Positions 1-8,852 of a stretch of 34,359 nt of DNA are shown here, one piece after another. The notes under the pieces are model-generated. The model worked only from the letters and a program-made list of their open reading frames with translations. It was not told the DNA's origin and did no database searches. Every line of letters begins with the position of its first letter. Positions within the stretch are counted from its first letter, which is position 1. Source of the stretch: an uncultured Alphaproteobacteria bacterium (lineage in GTDB: Bacteria > Pseudomonadota > Alphaproteobacteria > SP197); NCBI GenBank assembly GCA_938048755.1, contig CALIUG010000002.1, positions 1 to 34,359 on the forward strand, written 5' to 3'. The position numbers and the translations under genes were made by a program.

Positions 1-539
1 GCGGAGCCGCGGAGGACGCGGAGTAACAAGGAACATGAGATTCACACAGAGGCACAGTGGGCTCGTGCTGGCAACTTGTTCTCATGACGAATCAGAAGAC
101 TTGTTCGGATCGCGAAGCGATCCAGGCAAACCCGGAGTTCCTTACGGTGGTCAAGGAAGGCGCTACTATTTGATCCCCTACCTCCGCGTCCTCCGCGGCT
201 CCGCGTGAAATCAGCTTTCCAAAGTCATTGCCAAAACGGGTTCAACAATGACGCTCGTTGGAGAATTCGTGTGCGCGCCACCAGCCAAACCCTGCAGCCT
301 GCCTCTCGGTCCTATAGGGCACACAGAGACACAGAGGAGCAAGATTACGTGTCACTGCTCGGGGGTCGCCAAAGGGAGCCAGTTTTCTGGGTTGGCCTGG
401 ATCGCTTCGCGATCCGATCGCTCCTTGTGAACAAGCACGAAGTCGGCCTCCCGGACTGGCTCACTCTGTGTCTCTGTGCCTCTGTGTGCGTTCCTTGCCT
501 GGTTTGTTTGTTACTCCGCGTCCTCCGCGGCTCCGCGTG
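1..539. repeat. Nested inverted-repeat block without genes
   Basis: Three motifs recur here in both orientations. The first is a G+C-rich word (core CCGCGTCCTCCGCGGCTCCG) at about 183-206 and 513-537 and, reverse-complemented, at 1-24. The second is a CACAGAGRCACAGAGG-like word near 43-57, 319-337 and, inverted, 462-487. The third is a 21-nt word containing GGATCGCGAAGCGATCC at 106-126 with an exact inverted copy at 396-416. The outer copies give the block an overall palindromic layout, and 1-208 is bounded by inverted copies of the first motif. Short reading frames cross the block but they translate the repeats and have no ribosome-binding sites or recognisable domains. This looks like a cluster of non-autonomous repeats; no transposase is present. 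Confidence 0.75.
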
Positions 540-771
540 AAGATTCCTTGTTCTTTACCAGGATCGCCGTTCCGACAACCACAAAACACTTGCTGTTGCC
601 GGACATCCGGCCTTAGATGTTCTTATTATGTTCTGATATGAAGAAAGAAGACGGAAATGCTCGATCAAACTGATATGGCTGGGGTGCATGGGGTTGAGTT
701 CGCGTTTTTGTGTGGGTCTCCCTCCAGGTGCTGCGCTCCGACCTTTGCACCTCGGGAGGGATAAGAATTTC
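540..771. other. Intergenic, no feature recognised
   Basis: Locally AT-richer DNA between the repeat block and the 3' end of the DUF3095 gene. There is a mixed-purine stretch near 640-655 but no convincing reading frame, terminator hairpin or promoter. Confidence 0.5.
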
Positions 772-1953
772 TCAGGCAGGCGCGACGGCTTTCATGCGTT
801 CCTTGAAGCCCACGGCGGCCATGGCGAAGCCGCCGTCCGAGCCGTCGATGAAGTGTACGTGTTCGCTCTGCTCCAGGCTGAAGACCAGGCAGGTCATCAG
901 GGCGGCATCGGTCAGATAGACGCCATAGACCAGATGGCCCGCCTGGTGCTCGCGCTCCAGATAGGCTTCCACCGCGTGGGCCTGTTCGGTGGTGACGTCC
1001 AACACGGTGCGCAGCACGCCGTCATACTTGCGGAAGTCGGTGTTGGCGCGCAGTTCCTGGCGGTATTTCGGGGCGTCGTAGTCGCCGGCCTTTTTGTCGA
1101 ACTTCTCGCACCAGGCCTGCACCAATCCGGTGCCCAGCACCCAGGCCTTTTTCTTCAGCACCGGTCCGCCGCGCGCCAGGCTCCGCGCTTCGCGGTCCGC
1201 ACCGGCCGGTGGCCAGGAGAACTTCATGGAACCCTCGTTGGCCGGTGCGCTGGCGGTCAGGTCATGGCCCAGAATGCGCGCAATGTTGGTCAACACGCGG
1301 CGCAGCAGGGCGGCCTCGGCGGCAGGGTCGGAATCCCGGCCCTTGATCATCAGGGTCATCATGGTGCCGTCGCGCGACGAAAGCGGCTGCCAGCGGCAGG
1401 AAAGACCCTCCAGATCGGGTGGTGTGCGTTCGCCGTCGGCCTTCAGCAGCCAGTCGCCGCTGGCATCCTTGATCAGGTCGTCGGCCATGTCGGCCCCGCC
1501 GCCGGCCAGCATGGCCAGATGGTTGCCCGGCGACAGCAGGAACTTCCTCACCGTGACATCGGCCCCGCGCTGGCGCAGTTCGGCTACGGGCACCGCACCC
1601 ACGCGCAGCTCCAGGCCATAGAGATCGACCGAGGATGCCTGCAGGTCCAGCATCGCCTCGCGTGCAGTTTCCACAATGCTGCCCGGCACCACCAGCGTGC
1701 CGCCGTCGCCGCCAAAGACAAACGGCACGGCCGTCGTGTCGCAGGCATTGAGCACCGCGGTGATGGTCGCCGCACCCACCATGTTGACGTCCTTGTATCG
1801 CCCCTCACGGATCGCAATGGTCGAGCCCACGACATCGGAGATCAGCACGACCCAATCACCGGGCACCGGCGCATAGGCCTCGAACTCCGTGACACCGTCA
1901 AAGCTGTCAAAGGCCGGAAGCTCTTCATAAAAGCGGTCGTTCGACGCGGTCAT
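772..1953 (-). CDS. DUF3095 family protein, class III nucleotide cyclase-like
   Basis: The protein has 393 residues from the ATG at 1953; a TTG two codons earlier is possible. I recognise it as a DUF3095 protein. Near the N-terminus it carries SDVVGST and, about 40 residues on, FVFGGDGGT. These resemble the two metal-binding aspartate motifs of class III nucleotidyl cyclases, separated by a VNMVGAA segment of the kind seen in that fold. There is no signal peptide or membrane segment, so it is probably cytoplasmic. Cyclase activity is inference only, because the family has no settled function that I know of. It stands alone, in the same orientation as the ubiD gene upstream but separated from it by a palindromic repeat, so it probably has its own promoter. 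Confidence 0.8.
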   Translation of the reverse strand: MTASNDRFYEELPAFDSFDGVTEFEAYAPVPGDWVVLISDVVGSTIAIREGRYKDVNMVGAATITAVLNACDTTAVPFVFGGDGGTLVVPGSIVETAREAMLDLQASSVDLYGLELRVGAVPVAELRQRGADVTVRKFLLSPGNHLAMLAGGGADMADDLIKDASGDWLLKADGERTPPDLEGLSCRWQPLSSRDGTMMTLMIKGRDSDPAAEAALLRRVLTNIARILGHDLTASAPANEGSMKFSWPPAGADREARSLARGGPVLKKKAWVLGTGLVQAWCEKFDKKAGDYDAPKYRQELRANTDFRKYDGVLRTVLDVTTEQAHAVEAYLEREHQAGHLVYGVYLTDAALMTCLVFSLEQSEHVHFIDGSDGGFAMAAVGFKERMKAVAPA

Positions 1954-1965
1954 GAACAAAAACCC

Positions 1966-2074
1966 GTGTCATCCCGGCCGGAGCGTAGCGGAGAGCCGGG
2001 ACCTCGACAGTCCTGCACCGAACGCTCGAGGCCCCGGATCTGCACGGCTGCTGGCCGCTTGTCCGGGGTGACAC
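1966..2074. repeat. Palindromic intergenic repeat, GTGTCATCCCGG type
   Basis: A 109-nt element whose ends are near-perfect inverted repeats (GTGTCATCCCGG at the left, CCGGGGTGACAC at the right), with further internal complementarity (GGACCTCGA against TCGAGGCCC). The element at 23387-23477 has the same ends and the same internal words. It fills the gap between the DUF3095 gene and ubiD and could fold into a long hairpin in either transcript. Confidence 0.75.
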
Positions 2075-2091
2075 ATTTGAAGTTCATTCTA

Positions 2092-3597
2092 TTACCAGAT
2101 CGGATCGCCGGAGCCGGGCAGGCCATATTCGGCCCACTTCCTTGTCACCTCTTCTATGGTCTCGTCGCTCATGCGGATCTTCTCGCCCCATTCGCGGTCG
2201 GTTTCACCGGGGAGCTTGTTGGTCGCATCCATGCCCAGCTTGCCGCCCAGGCCCGAGACCGGGCTGGCGAAGTCCAGATAGTCGATCGGCGTGTTCTCGA
2301 TCACCGTGATGTCGCGCGCCGGGTCCATGCGGGTCGAAACGGCCCACATCACGTCCTTCCAGTTGCGCGCATCGATGTCGTCATCCACGACAATGACGAA
2401 CTTCGTGTACATGAACTGGCGCAGATAGGACCACACCGCCATCATCACGCGCTTGGCGTGACCCGCATAAGCCTTCTTCATGGAGACCACGGCAATGCGG
2501 TAACTGCAGCCTTCGGGCGGAAGCCAGAAATCGACGATCTCGGGGAACTGCTGCTGGAACAGGGGAATGAAAACCTCGTTCAGCGCCTCGCCCAGCACGC
2601 TGGGTTCATCGGGCGGGCGCCCGGTAAAGGTCGAGAGGTAGATCGGCTTCTTGCGCATCGTGATCGCGCTGATCGTGAAGACCGGAAAGGACTCGACCGC
2701 GTTGTAGTACCCGGTGTGATCGCCATAGGGGCCTTCGTCGCCGTAATCGGTCAGCGATACATGGCCTTCCAGCACGATCTCGGCCTCGGCAGGCACCTTC
2801 AGCGGCACGGTCTTGCAATCGACCAGCTCGACCTTGGCGCCGCGCAGCAGACCGGCGAACTGGTATTCGCTCAGCGTATCGGGCACCGGCGTCACGGCCG
2901 CCAGAATGGTGCCGGGATCCGCGCCGATCACCACGGCGGCGGGCAGCGGCTCGGGCTTCGTGTCCTTCCAGCGTGCATGGTGCTGGGCGCCGCCGCGATG
3001 TTTCAGCCAGCGCATCAGCGTTGTATTCCTGCCCGTCACCTGCATGCGGTAGATGCCCAGGTTCGGCGTATCGCGCTTGTCGCCACCGGGGCCTTGTGTG
3101 ACGACCAGCGGCCAAGTGATGAGCGGTGCCGGTTCGCCGGGCCAGCAGGTCTGGATCGGGAGCCTGGCAAGGTCGATGTCCTCGCCCATCAGCACGATTT
3201 CCTGGCAGGCTGCTTTGGAAACCGTCTTGGGCTTCATGGCCATCACGGTCTTCAGCAGCGGGTACATTTCCATCGCCTCGCGCCAGCCGCCGGGCGGTTC
3301 GGGCTGGCGCAGAAAGGCCAGGGTCTCGCCCACCTCCCGCAGCTTGTCGGGCGTGCGTTCCATGCCTGCGGCGACGCGCGTCACGGTGCCGAACAGGTTG
3401 ACCAGCACCGGCATGTCATAGGGGCTGCCGTCCTCGCCCACGACGTTCTCGAACAGCACGGCCGGGCCGCCCTCGGCCAGCAGGCGCGTCTGGATCTCGG
3501 TCATTTCCAGCACGGGCGAAACCGGCGCAGCCACCCGTTTCAGGTCGCCGGCAGCTTCCAGCTTGGTGATGAACTCACGCAGGGATCGATAAGCCAT
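2092..3597 (-). CDS. ubiD: UbiD family decarboxylase (4-hydroxy-3-polyprenylbenzoate decarboxylase)
   Basis: A 501-residue protein matching UbiD in length (the E. coli enzyme is about 497 residues) and sequence. The family removes the carboxyl group of 4-hydroxy-3-polyprenylbenzoate in ubiquinone synthesis, using prenylated FMN made by UbiX. Recognisable stretches are GDHTGYYN, the [19 protein letters not shown] segment that holds conserved acidic active-site residues, the [17 protein letters not shown] segment, and a C-terminal region containing [10 protein letters not shown]. The start ATG at 3597 gives the usual [10 protein letters not shown] opening. The polyprenyltransferase ubiA, acting one step earlier, is about 25 kb away in this window; ubiX is not seen. 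The gene diverges from the ureohydrolase gene across 110 nt. A role on another aromatic acid is possible but less likely given the close match to UbiD. Confidence 0.93.
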   Translation of the reverse strand: MAYRSLREFITKLEAAGDLKRVAAPVSPVLEMTEIQTRLLAEGGPAVLFENVVGEDGSPYDMPVLVNLFGTVTRVAAGMERTPDKLREVGETLAFLRQPEPPGGWREAMEMYPLLKTVMAMKPKTVSKAACQEIVLMGEDIDLARLPIQTCWPGEPAPLITWPLVVTQGPGGDKRDTPNLGIYRMQVTGRNTTLMRWLKHRGGAQHHARWKDTKPEPLPAAVVIGADPGTILAAVTPVPDTLSEYQFAGLLRGAKVELVDCKTVPLKVPAEAEIVLEGHVSLTDYGDEGPYGDHTGYYNAVESFPVFTISAITMRKKPIYLSTFTGRPPDEPSVLGEALNEVFIPLFQQQFPEIVDFWLPPEGCSYRIAVVSMKKAYAGHAKRVMMAVWSYLRQFMYTKFVIVVDDDIDARNWKDVMWAVSTRMDPARDITVIENTPIDYLDFASPVSGLGGKLGMDATNKLPGETDREWGEKIRMSDETIEEVTRKWAEYGLPGSGDPIW

Positions 3598-3644
3598 GTG
3601 TCTTGTTGCGGCAGGCCAGCGCCGGGGTCAAGCGGGCTGAAACT

Positions 3645-3658
3645 TGACCGCATGGTCA
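3645..3658. promoter_or_regulatory. Candidate operator, TGACC-N4-GGTCA
   Basis: A perfect 5-bp inverted repeat with a 4-nt centre lies in the 110-nt divergent region between ubiD and the ureohydrolase gene, about 50 nt before the latter's start. The size and symmetry suit a dimeric repressor of TetR or similar type. No regulator gene is adjacent, so this is a weak call. Confidence 0.3.
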
Positions 3659-3707
3659 GAGGACGCCAAAAGGGATCGCAACACAGCAGAACCAGCAGGA
3701 GCGCACA

Positions 3708-4679
3708 ATGGCCGACAAGCCCGCATCATGGGGTGATCACGCAATCACCGCGACCGATCTTCATGAACTGCCCCATGAAATCACCTATGCGGGCGTGCCC
3801 AGTTTCCTGCGCCGGCCCTATCGCAAGGACCTTTCGGACGTCGATGTCGCCGTGCTTGGCGTGCCGTTCGATACCGCCACGACCAACCGGCCCGGCACCC
3901 GTTTCGGTCCGCGCGGCGTGCGTGCCGCCTCCGTCGACCTTGCCTTCGAGGCGCTGGTCTATGGCTGGGATTTCCACCCAGTGAAGGAAATGAAGATTGC
4001 CGACCATGGCGATCTGCCGTTTGAGTTCGCCAAACCGGCCGGCGTGCCCGACGAGATCGAGAAGTATGTCGCCTGGATGCTCGATCAGGACACCATGGTG
4101 CTCTCGATCGGTGGTGACCACTTCATCACCTGGCCGCTGATCAAGGCGCACAGCACCAAACACGGCAAGCCAATCTCGCTGATCCATTTTGATGCCCACA
4201 GCGATACCTGGGCCGACGAACATGAGGACGGCATCAACCACGGCACCATGTTCTGGCATGCCACCAAGCAGGGTTACATCGACCCCAAGACCTCGGCACA
4301 GATCGGCCTGCGCACGGTCAACGAGGATCCACTGGGCTTCAATATCTTCGATGCACCCTGGGTCCACAAACACGGCACCGATGCCGTGGTCGAAGAGGTC
4401 CGCCGTATCGTGGGCGACAACAAGGCCTATCTCACCTTCGATATCGACTGCCTCGATCCGGCCTTTGCGCCGGGCACGGGCACGCCGGTCTGCGGTGGTC
4501 TCTCGACCGCCCAGGCGCGCGAGATCATCAAGGGCCTGGCAGGCCTCAACATCATCGGCGCCGATCTGGTCGAGGTTTCACCGCCGTTTGACCATGCCGA
4601 GATCACGGCCCTGGCCGGCGCCACCCTGGCGCTCGACTTCCTCTGCCTCTTTGCCCGCGCTCCCTGGCGCTGGACCTGA
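3708..4679 (+). CDS. speB: Agmatinase / ureohydrolase family protein
   Basis: A 323-residue arginase-superfamily protein. All manganese ligands are visible: His138 in SIGGDH, Asp162, His164 and Asp166 in FDAHSD, and Asp245 and Asp247 in FDIDCLDP. This family hydrolyses guanidino compounds to urea and an amine; agmatine to putrescine plus urea is the usual assignment for this length and for the PGTGTP segment. Guanidinobutyrate or another guanidino acid cannot be excluded from sequence alone. The ATG has a good ribosome-binding site (AGGAG, about 6 nt upstream). It is followed after 10 nt by a secreted-protein gene, so the two may share a transcript, although they have no obvious functional link. 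No arginine decarboxylase gene is in the window. Confidence 0.88.
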   Translation: MADKPASWGDHAITATDLHELPHEITYAGVPSFLRRPYRKDLSDVDVAVLGVPFDTATTNRPGTRFGPRGVRAASVDLAFEALVYGWDFHPVKEMKIADHGDLPFEFAKPAGVPDEIEKYVAWMLDQDTMVLSIGGDHFITWPLIKAHSTKHGKPISLIHFDAHSDTWADEHEDGINHGTMFWHATKQGYIDPKTSAQIGLRTVNEDPLGFNIFDAPWVHKHGTDAVVEEVRRIVGDNKAYLTFDIDCLDPAFAPGTGTPVCGGLSTAQAREIIKGLAGLNIIGADLVEVSPPFDHAEITALAGATLALDFLCLFARAPWRWT

Positions 4680-4689
4680 GACCCAACGC

Positions 4690-5364
4690 GTGAGGCGGCT
4701 TCTGACATCCGTTCTTGCTCCGGCCCTGCTGCTGGGCCTGTCATCGGCAGCGGTCGCAGAGGACGACTGGCTGTCCGGGGCGGAGCTGCAGGAGAAGATC
4801 GTCGGCGGCACGGTCACCGGCCTCACGATCGAAGGGTACAAGTGGTCCGAGACCTCCGGGGCCGACGGAACGTTTGTCGTCGAAACCTATGATGGACAGA
4901 CGCTGGTAGGCACCTGGGAGATCGATGACGATCTGATGTGTGCCACGCTTGACGAGTTTCCCGAATACGGAAGCTGTTGGGCGATGCGCCTGGACGGCGA
5001 TGAAGTGACCTATATCAGCGAACACGGCGAGAGCCCCGAGACCGGCGTACTGCACTTTGAAGGCACGTCCGACTTCCTGACCGCAGACGAGATTCGCGCC
5101 AGCATCATCGGTGGGACGATCACGGGCCTGACGGCCGATGGCGCCATGTGGTCGGAGACCTATCACGCAGACGGCGCGTTCTCGGGCACCGGCGTCGATG
5201 GCGGCATTCTTACCGGCCGCTGGGAGATCGAGGACAGCTTCCTGTGCGTCCTCTACGACGGCGATCCCGTTGACAGCTGCTGGGCCATCAAACTGGATGG
5301 CGACAAGGTCCGCTACGTTTCCGAACACGGCTCGGACGGCGGTCACGGCACGCTGTCACGCTGA
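4690..5364 (+). CDS. Secreted protein with two tandem ~85-residue repeats, unknown function
   Basis: The GTG at 4690 gives a 224-residue protein beginning MRRLLTSVLAPALLLGLSS, a typical Sec signal peptide with likely cleavage after AVA (residue 23). The mature part consists of two homologous halves, about residues 28-112 and 127-212. Each half runs through a GGTxTGLT motif, a W-S-E-T motif, an acidic G-x-W-E-I segment, two cysteines 10-11 residues apart ending in SCWA, and a V-x-Y-x-SEHG end. The paired cysteines suggest a disulfide in each repeat in the periplasm or outside the cell. I do not recognise a named family. The gene starts 10 nt after the ureohydrolase stop and ends before a hairpin shared with the convergent xsc gene. 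Confidence 0.75.
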   Translation: MRRLLTSVLAPALLLGLSSAAVAEDDWLSGAELQEKIVGGTVTGLTIEGYKWSETSGADGTFVVETYDGQTLVGTWEIDDDLMCATLDEFPEYGSCWAMRLDGDEVTYISEHGESPETGVLHFEGTSDFLTADEIRASIIGGTITGLTADGAMWSETYHADGAFSGTGVDGGILTGRWEIEDSFLCVLYDGDPVDSCWAIKLDGDKVRYVSEHGSDGGHGTLSR

Positions 5365-5374
5365 TCGACAGAAG

Positions 5375-5401
5375 CGGGCGCTCAGCCAATCCGAGCGCCC
5401 G
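5375..5401. terminator. Bidirectional hairpin terminator between convergent genes
   Basis: CGGGCGCTC and GAGCGCCCG form a perfect 9-bp stem around a 9-nt loop in the 43-nt gap between the secreted-protein gene and xsc. There is no clear U-tract on either side, so it may work as a bidirectional or Rho-assisted stop. Confidence 0.6.
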
Positions 5402-5407
5402 ATCTGA

Positions 5408-7186
5408 TCAACCCATGGCGAGCTGGGCCACCATGTCGTCCTGGCTGACGCCGGCGATCGGAACAGGCTTCTTCATGGCGTCGCGGCGGAAGGGCTCGCC
5501 CAGTTCCTGGTTCAGCAGGACTTCGATGAAGGTCGTCACGCCGTCCTTCTGGGCTTCGCAGCTTTCCCGCAGGGCGGTGGTGAGTTCGTCCATGGTTGCT
5601 GCCTGCACGCCCTTCAGCCCGCAACCATCGGCCACCTTGGCATAGGAAAGGTTGGGGTTGAGTTCGGTGCCGACGAAGTTGTTGTCGTACCACAGCGTCG
5701 TGTTGCGCTTTTCCGCACCCCACTGATAGTTGCGGAAGATCACCATGGTGATGGCAGGCCAGCCTTCGCGCCCGCAAGCGGTCATCTCGTTCATGGAGAT
5801 GCCGAAGGCACCGTCGCCGGCAAAGCCGACCACGGGCACGTCCGGGCAGCCGATCTTGGCGCCCAGAATAGCCGGGAAGCCATATCCGCAGGGGCCGAAC
5901 AGGCCGGGAGCCAGATACTTTCGGCCTTCCTCGAAGGTCGGATAAGCGTTGCCGATGGCGCAGTTGTTGCCGATGTCGCTGGAGATGATCGCATCCTTGG
6001 GCAGACCTGCCTGAATGGCGCGCCAGGCCATGCGGGCCGACATGCGATCGGGCTCCTTGGCACGGGCGTCGGCATTCCAGGTTGTTCCGGGATCGTCGTC
6101 CTCGTGATCCATGCTGGAAAGCGTCTGCAGCCAGGCCGACTTGGTCTGATGGATCGTCGCTTTGCGCTCGGCGCGGTTGGCATCGCCGGCGGTCGGCGAG
6201 AGCTTGGCGAGGATCTGGCGCGCCACCTTGCCGGCGTCACCACAGATGCCGACGGTGACCTTCTTGGTGAGGCCGATGCGGTCGGGATTCATGTCGACCT
6301 GAATGATCGTGGCATCCTTGGGCCAGTAGTCGATGCCGTAGCCGGGCAGGGTCGAGAAGGGGTTGAGGCGTGTGCCCAATGCCAGCACGACATCGGCCTT
6401 GGCAATCAGTTCCATCGCGGCCTTGGACCCGTTGTAACCCAGGGGGCCAACGGCCAGGGGGTGCGAGCCGGGGAAGCTGTCGTTGTGCTGGTAGCCCGAG
6501 CAGACCGGTGCATCGAGACGCTCAGCCAGGGCCTGGCAATCGGGGATTGCTCCGCCGATGACGACACCCGCGCCTGAGAGAATGACGGGCGAGCTGGCTT
6601 CCGAAAGCAGGCGCGCGGCCTCCGCAATGGCCTCTTCGCCGCCAGCGGAACGTTCCAGATTGATCGCCTGGGGCAGTTCAATGTCGACGGCCTGGGTCCA
6701 GTAGTCGCGCGGCACGTTGATCTGTGCGGGCGCGGAGTGGCGCAGGGCGTTCTCGATCACCCGGTTGAGGACCTCGGCGATGCGCGAGGGATCACGGACC
6801 TCTTCCTGATAGGCGACCATGTCCTTGAACAGAGCCATCTGCTCGACTTCCTGGAAACCACCCTGGCCGATGGTCTTGTTGGCCGCCTGCGGGGTCACCA
6901 GCAGCATGGGCGTGTGATTCCAGTATGCGGTCTTGACCGGCGTGACGAGATTGGTGATGCCCGGGCCGTTCTGGGCGATGCACATGGCGATCTTGCCCGT
7001 GGCACGCGTGATGCCGTCGCACATGAAGCCCGCATTGCCCTCGTGGGCGACATCCCAGAAGGTGATGCCTGCCTTGGGGAAAAGATCGGAAATCGGCATG
7101 AAGGCCGAGCCGATGATGCCGAAGCAGTGTTCGATGCCTCGTGCCTGCAGAACCTTCACAAAGGCTTCTTCGGTCGTCATCTTCAT
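5408..7186 (-). CDS. xsc: Sulfoacetaldehyde acetyltransferase
   Basis: A 592-residue thiamine-diphosphate enzyme. Xsc converts sulfoacetaldehyde and phosphate to sulfite and acetyl phosphate. The N-terminal segment FGIIGSAFMPISDLFPKAGI is characteristic of Xsc, the glutamate that activates the cofactor is Glu49 in AHEGNAG, and the cofactor-binding GDG (457-459) with Asn486 is present near the C-terminal domain. I chose the ATG at 7186, preceded by GGGGA, because it gives the family's usual MKMTTEEAF start. A reading frame extends 24 codons further upstream but that part looks like leader. The gene lies behind tauR on the same strand, 129 nt away, with TauR-like motifs in the gap. No sulfite exporter or sulfite dehydrogenase is in the window. 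Confidence 0.95.
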   Translation of the reverse strand: MKMTTEEAFVKVLQARGIEHCFGIIGSAFMPISDLFPKAGITFWDVAHEGNAGFMCDGITRATGKIAMCIAQNGPGITNLVTPVKTAYWNHTPMLLVTPQAANKTIGQGGFQEVEQMALFKDMVAYQEEVRDPSRIAEVLNRVIENALRHSAPAQINVPRDYWTQAVDIELPQAINLERSAGGEEAIAEAARLLSEASSPVILSGAGVVIGGAIPDCQALAERLDAPVCSGYQHNDSFPGSHPLAVGPLGYNGSKAAMELIAKADVVLALGTRLNPFSTLPGYGIDYWPKDATIIQVDMNPDRIGLTKKVTVGICGDAGKVARQILAKLSPTAGDANRAERKATIHQTKSAWLQTLSSMDHEDDDPGTTWNADARAKEPDRMSARMAWRAIQAGLPKDAIISSDIGNNCAIGNAYPTFEEGRKYLAPGLFGPCGYGFPAILGAKIGCPDVPVVGFAGDGAFGISMNEMTACGREGWPAITMVIFRNYQWGAEKRNTTLWYDNNFVGTELNPNLSYAKVADGCGLKGVQAATMDELTTALRESCEAQKDGVTTFIEVLLNQELGEPFRRDAMKKPVPIAGVSQDDMVAQLAMG

Positions 7187-7232
7187 CGCGTCATCCCCAC
7201 AGTGTTGGTGCAAGGGCGCGCCTTGAGGCACG

Positions 7233-7284
7233 CCAGATTGGTTTGTGTCTAACGCCAAGACGACGGCGTGGACTAGAGCCAGAT
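7233..7284 (-). promoter_or_regulatory. Candidate TauR-binding region upstream of xsc
   Basis: Read toward xsc, this stretch contains ATCTGGCTCTA (7284 to 7274) and CAATCTGG (7240 to 7233). Both words also occur in front of tpa: ATCTGGCTCTA at 8864-8874, and CAATCTGG at 8862-8869 with its inverted copy at 8883-8890. Repetition of two words in the two taurine promoters suggests a common regulator, with the adjacent TauR the obvious candidate. It also suggests xsc has its own promoter besides readthrough from tauR. Confidence 0.55.
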
Positions 7285-7315
7285 GGCGGTAAGTTCCTGC
7301 TCCAGCCTGCCGAGA

Positions 7316-8794
7316 TCAGTTGTTGGCGGGTGCGAGGCCGGCTGCGACCTCGGCAAGCCTGGCGATGCCGGGCTCAATGCGTTCATCGGGAATCGAGGAG
7401 AAGCCAAGGCGCATGAAGCGGCGGCCCTGCTCGGGATCGGCAAAGTAAATGTCGCCAGGCTCGATCACGACACCAACCTCCAGGGCTGCGGTCGCCAGCG
7501 CACGTGAATCCAAGGATTCGGGACCGCGCAACCAATAGGAGGTGCCACCGAATCCGGGAGTCTGGGACCAGCCGGGGAAGTGCCGATCCAGCGTCGTGCG
7601 CATGACCCGCGAACGCGCCGAATAGGTCCGGTGCAGGCGGGCGACGACCGCATCGTGATGGCCCAGGGACAGGAAGAGTGCGAGCACCCGTTGGTTGTTA
7701 CCGGGCGGATGGCGGAACATCAGTCGCCGCAGGGCGCGTGCTTCGGCAATGAGGCTTCTGGGCCCGACCATGAATCCCAGCCGCAGGCCCGGCATCAGGG
7801 ATTTCGACAGACTGCCGACATAAAGCACACGATCGGATTGCCTGAGGGACTTCAAGGCCGGCGTCGGAGTGCTGGTGTAGTTGGTCTCGAATTCATAATC
7901 GTCCTCGATGATCAGCGCGTCGCTCTCGGCGGCCCAGGCAAGCAGGTCATAGCGGCGCTGCAGGCTCATGGTGGCGTTGGTCGGCGCCTGGTGACTGGGC
8001 GTGACAAAGGCGATGGCGGCATCGTCGAGCTGATCCACGCGGATGCCATCGCTGTCGACGGGAGTCGGGCGAATCTCGGCCGACATCAGGTTCAGGATGT
8101 TGCGGATGTCGGGATAGCCAGGATCTTCAATGGCAACCGGCGTGCCCGGTTTCACGAGCAGACTGGAGAGCATGTAGAGCGCGTTCTGGGCTCCCAGCGT
8201 TACCAGGATCTCGTCATCGGCGGCGCGGATACCGCGACGCGACAGCACACGCTGGCGCAGCTGCTCGATCAGCATGGGATCGTCTTCGGTGAAGCGGTCG
8301 TCGGTCCAGGCATCGAGCCATTTGCGGCTCATGGCCTGGCGTGTGCAGTCGCGCCAGTCAGCCACGGGGAACAGGCTTTCGTCGATCTGGCCATAGATGA
8401 AGGGATAGGGGTAGTCGTGCCAGTTCGACGGTTTGGTGATGTTGGTCTGGCTAGCCGGCTGGCGCCGCAGCCGCGCGGACCAGTCGACGGAAGATTCCGG
8501 CTCATCGGCTCCGGTAGCATCAGGCGCGGTAGCCATGCCGCCACGAATCTCGTGAGACACGTAAAATCCGGAGCGCTCGCGCGCGGTGAGGTATCCGTCG
8601 GCGGCCAGTGCCTGATAAGCCAGCATGACGGTGTTGCGTGAGACGCTGAGGCGTTTTGCCATGGCGCGGGTCGAGGGAATCGGCGAGTCGGCGGGCAACT
8701 GACCACTCAGCATCGCCTCGACAAGGCGTTCGCGAATCTGGTTCTGCAGGGTGGAGGTTTCCACCTTTTCGATATGAAACAGGCTGTCGCGCAT
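7316..8794 (-). CDS. tauR: MocR/GntR-type PLP-dependent regulator of taurine genes
   Basis: A 492-residue MocR-subfamily regulator. An N-terminal winged helix-turn-helix (about residues 15-80, with PSTRAMAKRLSVSRNTVMLA) is joined by a linker to a fold-type I aminotransferase domain. That domain keeps the PLP residues Asp298 in IIEDDY and Lys331 in SLSKSLMPG. In Rhodobacter capsulatus TauR, which sits between tpa and xsc just as here, activates tpa in response to taurine and binds direct repeats. The ATG at 8794 was chosen because it opens just before the winged helix; the 65 codons upstream run through the divergent promoter. It is transcribed away from tpa across 155 nt. Assignment to taurine rests on this neighbourhood. 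Confidence 0.88.
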   Translation of the reverse strand: MRDSLFHIEKVETSTLQNQIRERLVEAMLSGQLPADSPIPSTRAMAKRLSVSRNTVMLAYQALAADGYLTARERSGFYVSHEIRGGMATAPDATGADEPESSVDWSARLRRQPASQTNITKPSNWHDYPYPFIYGQIDESLFPVADWRDCTRQAMSRKWLDAWTDDRFTEDDPMLIEQLRQRVLSRRGIRAADDEILVTLGAQNALYMLSSLLVKPGTPVAIEDPGYPDIRNILNLMSAEIRPTPVDSDGIRVDQLDDAAIAFVTPSHQAPTNATMSLQRRYDLLAWAAESDALIIEDDYEFETNYTSTPTPALKSLRQSDRVLYVGSLSKSLMPGLRLGFMVGPRSLIAEARALRRLMFRHPPGNNQRVLALFLSLGHHDAVVARLHRTYSARSRVMRTTLDRHFPGWSQTPGFGGTSYWLRGPESLDSRALATAALEVGVVIEPGDIYFADPEQGRRFMRLGFSSIPDERIEPGIARLAEVAAGLAPANN

Positions 8795-8852
8795 CGCTGC
8801 TTGCTCTTGGCTCCGATCAATTCGCCATGACAGGTTGCCGCATGTGGCCCCA

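Noticed and set aside
205-540. Open frames of 111 and 60 codons
   Set aside because: They translate the inverted repeat words, overlap each other in different frames, and show no ribosome-binding site or protein-like features.
688-3984. A frame of nearly 1100 codons antisense to the DUF3095 and ubiD genes
   Set aside because: It is a shadow of G+C-rich third positions. The opposite strand encodes two recognisable families with good starts and stops.
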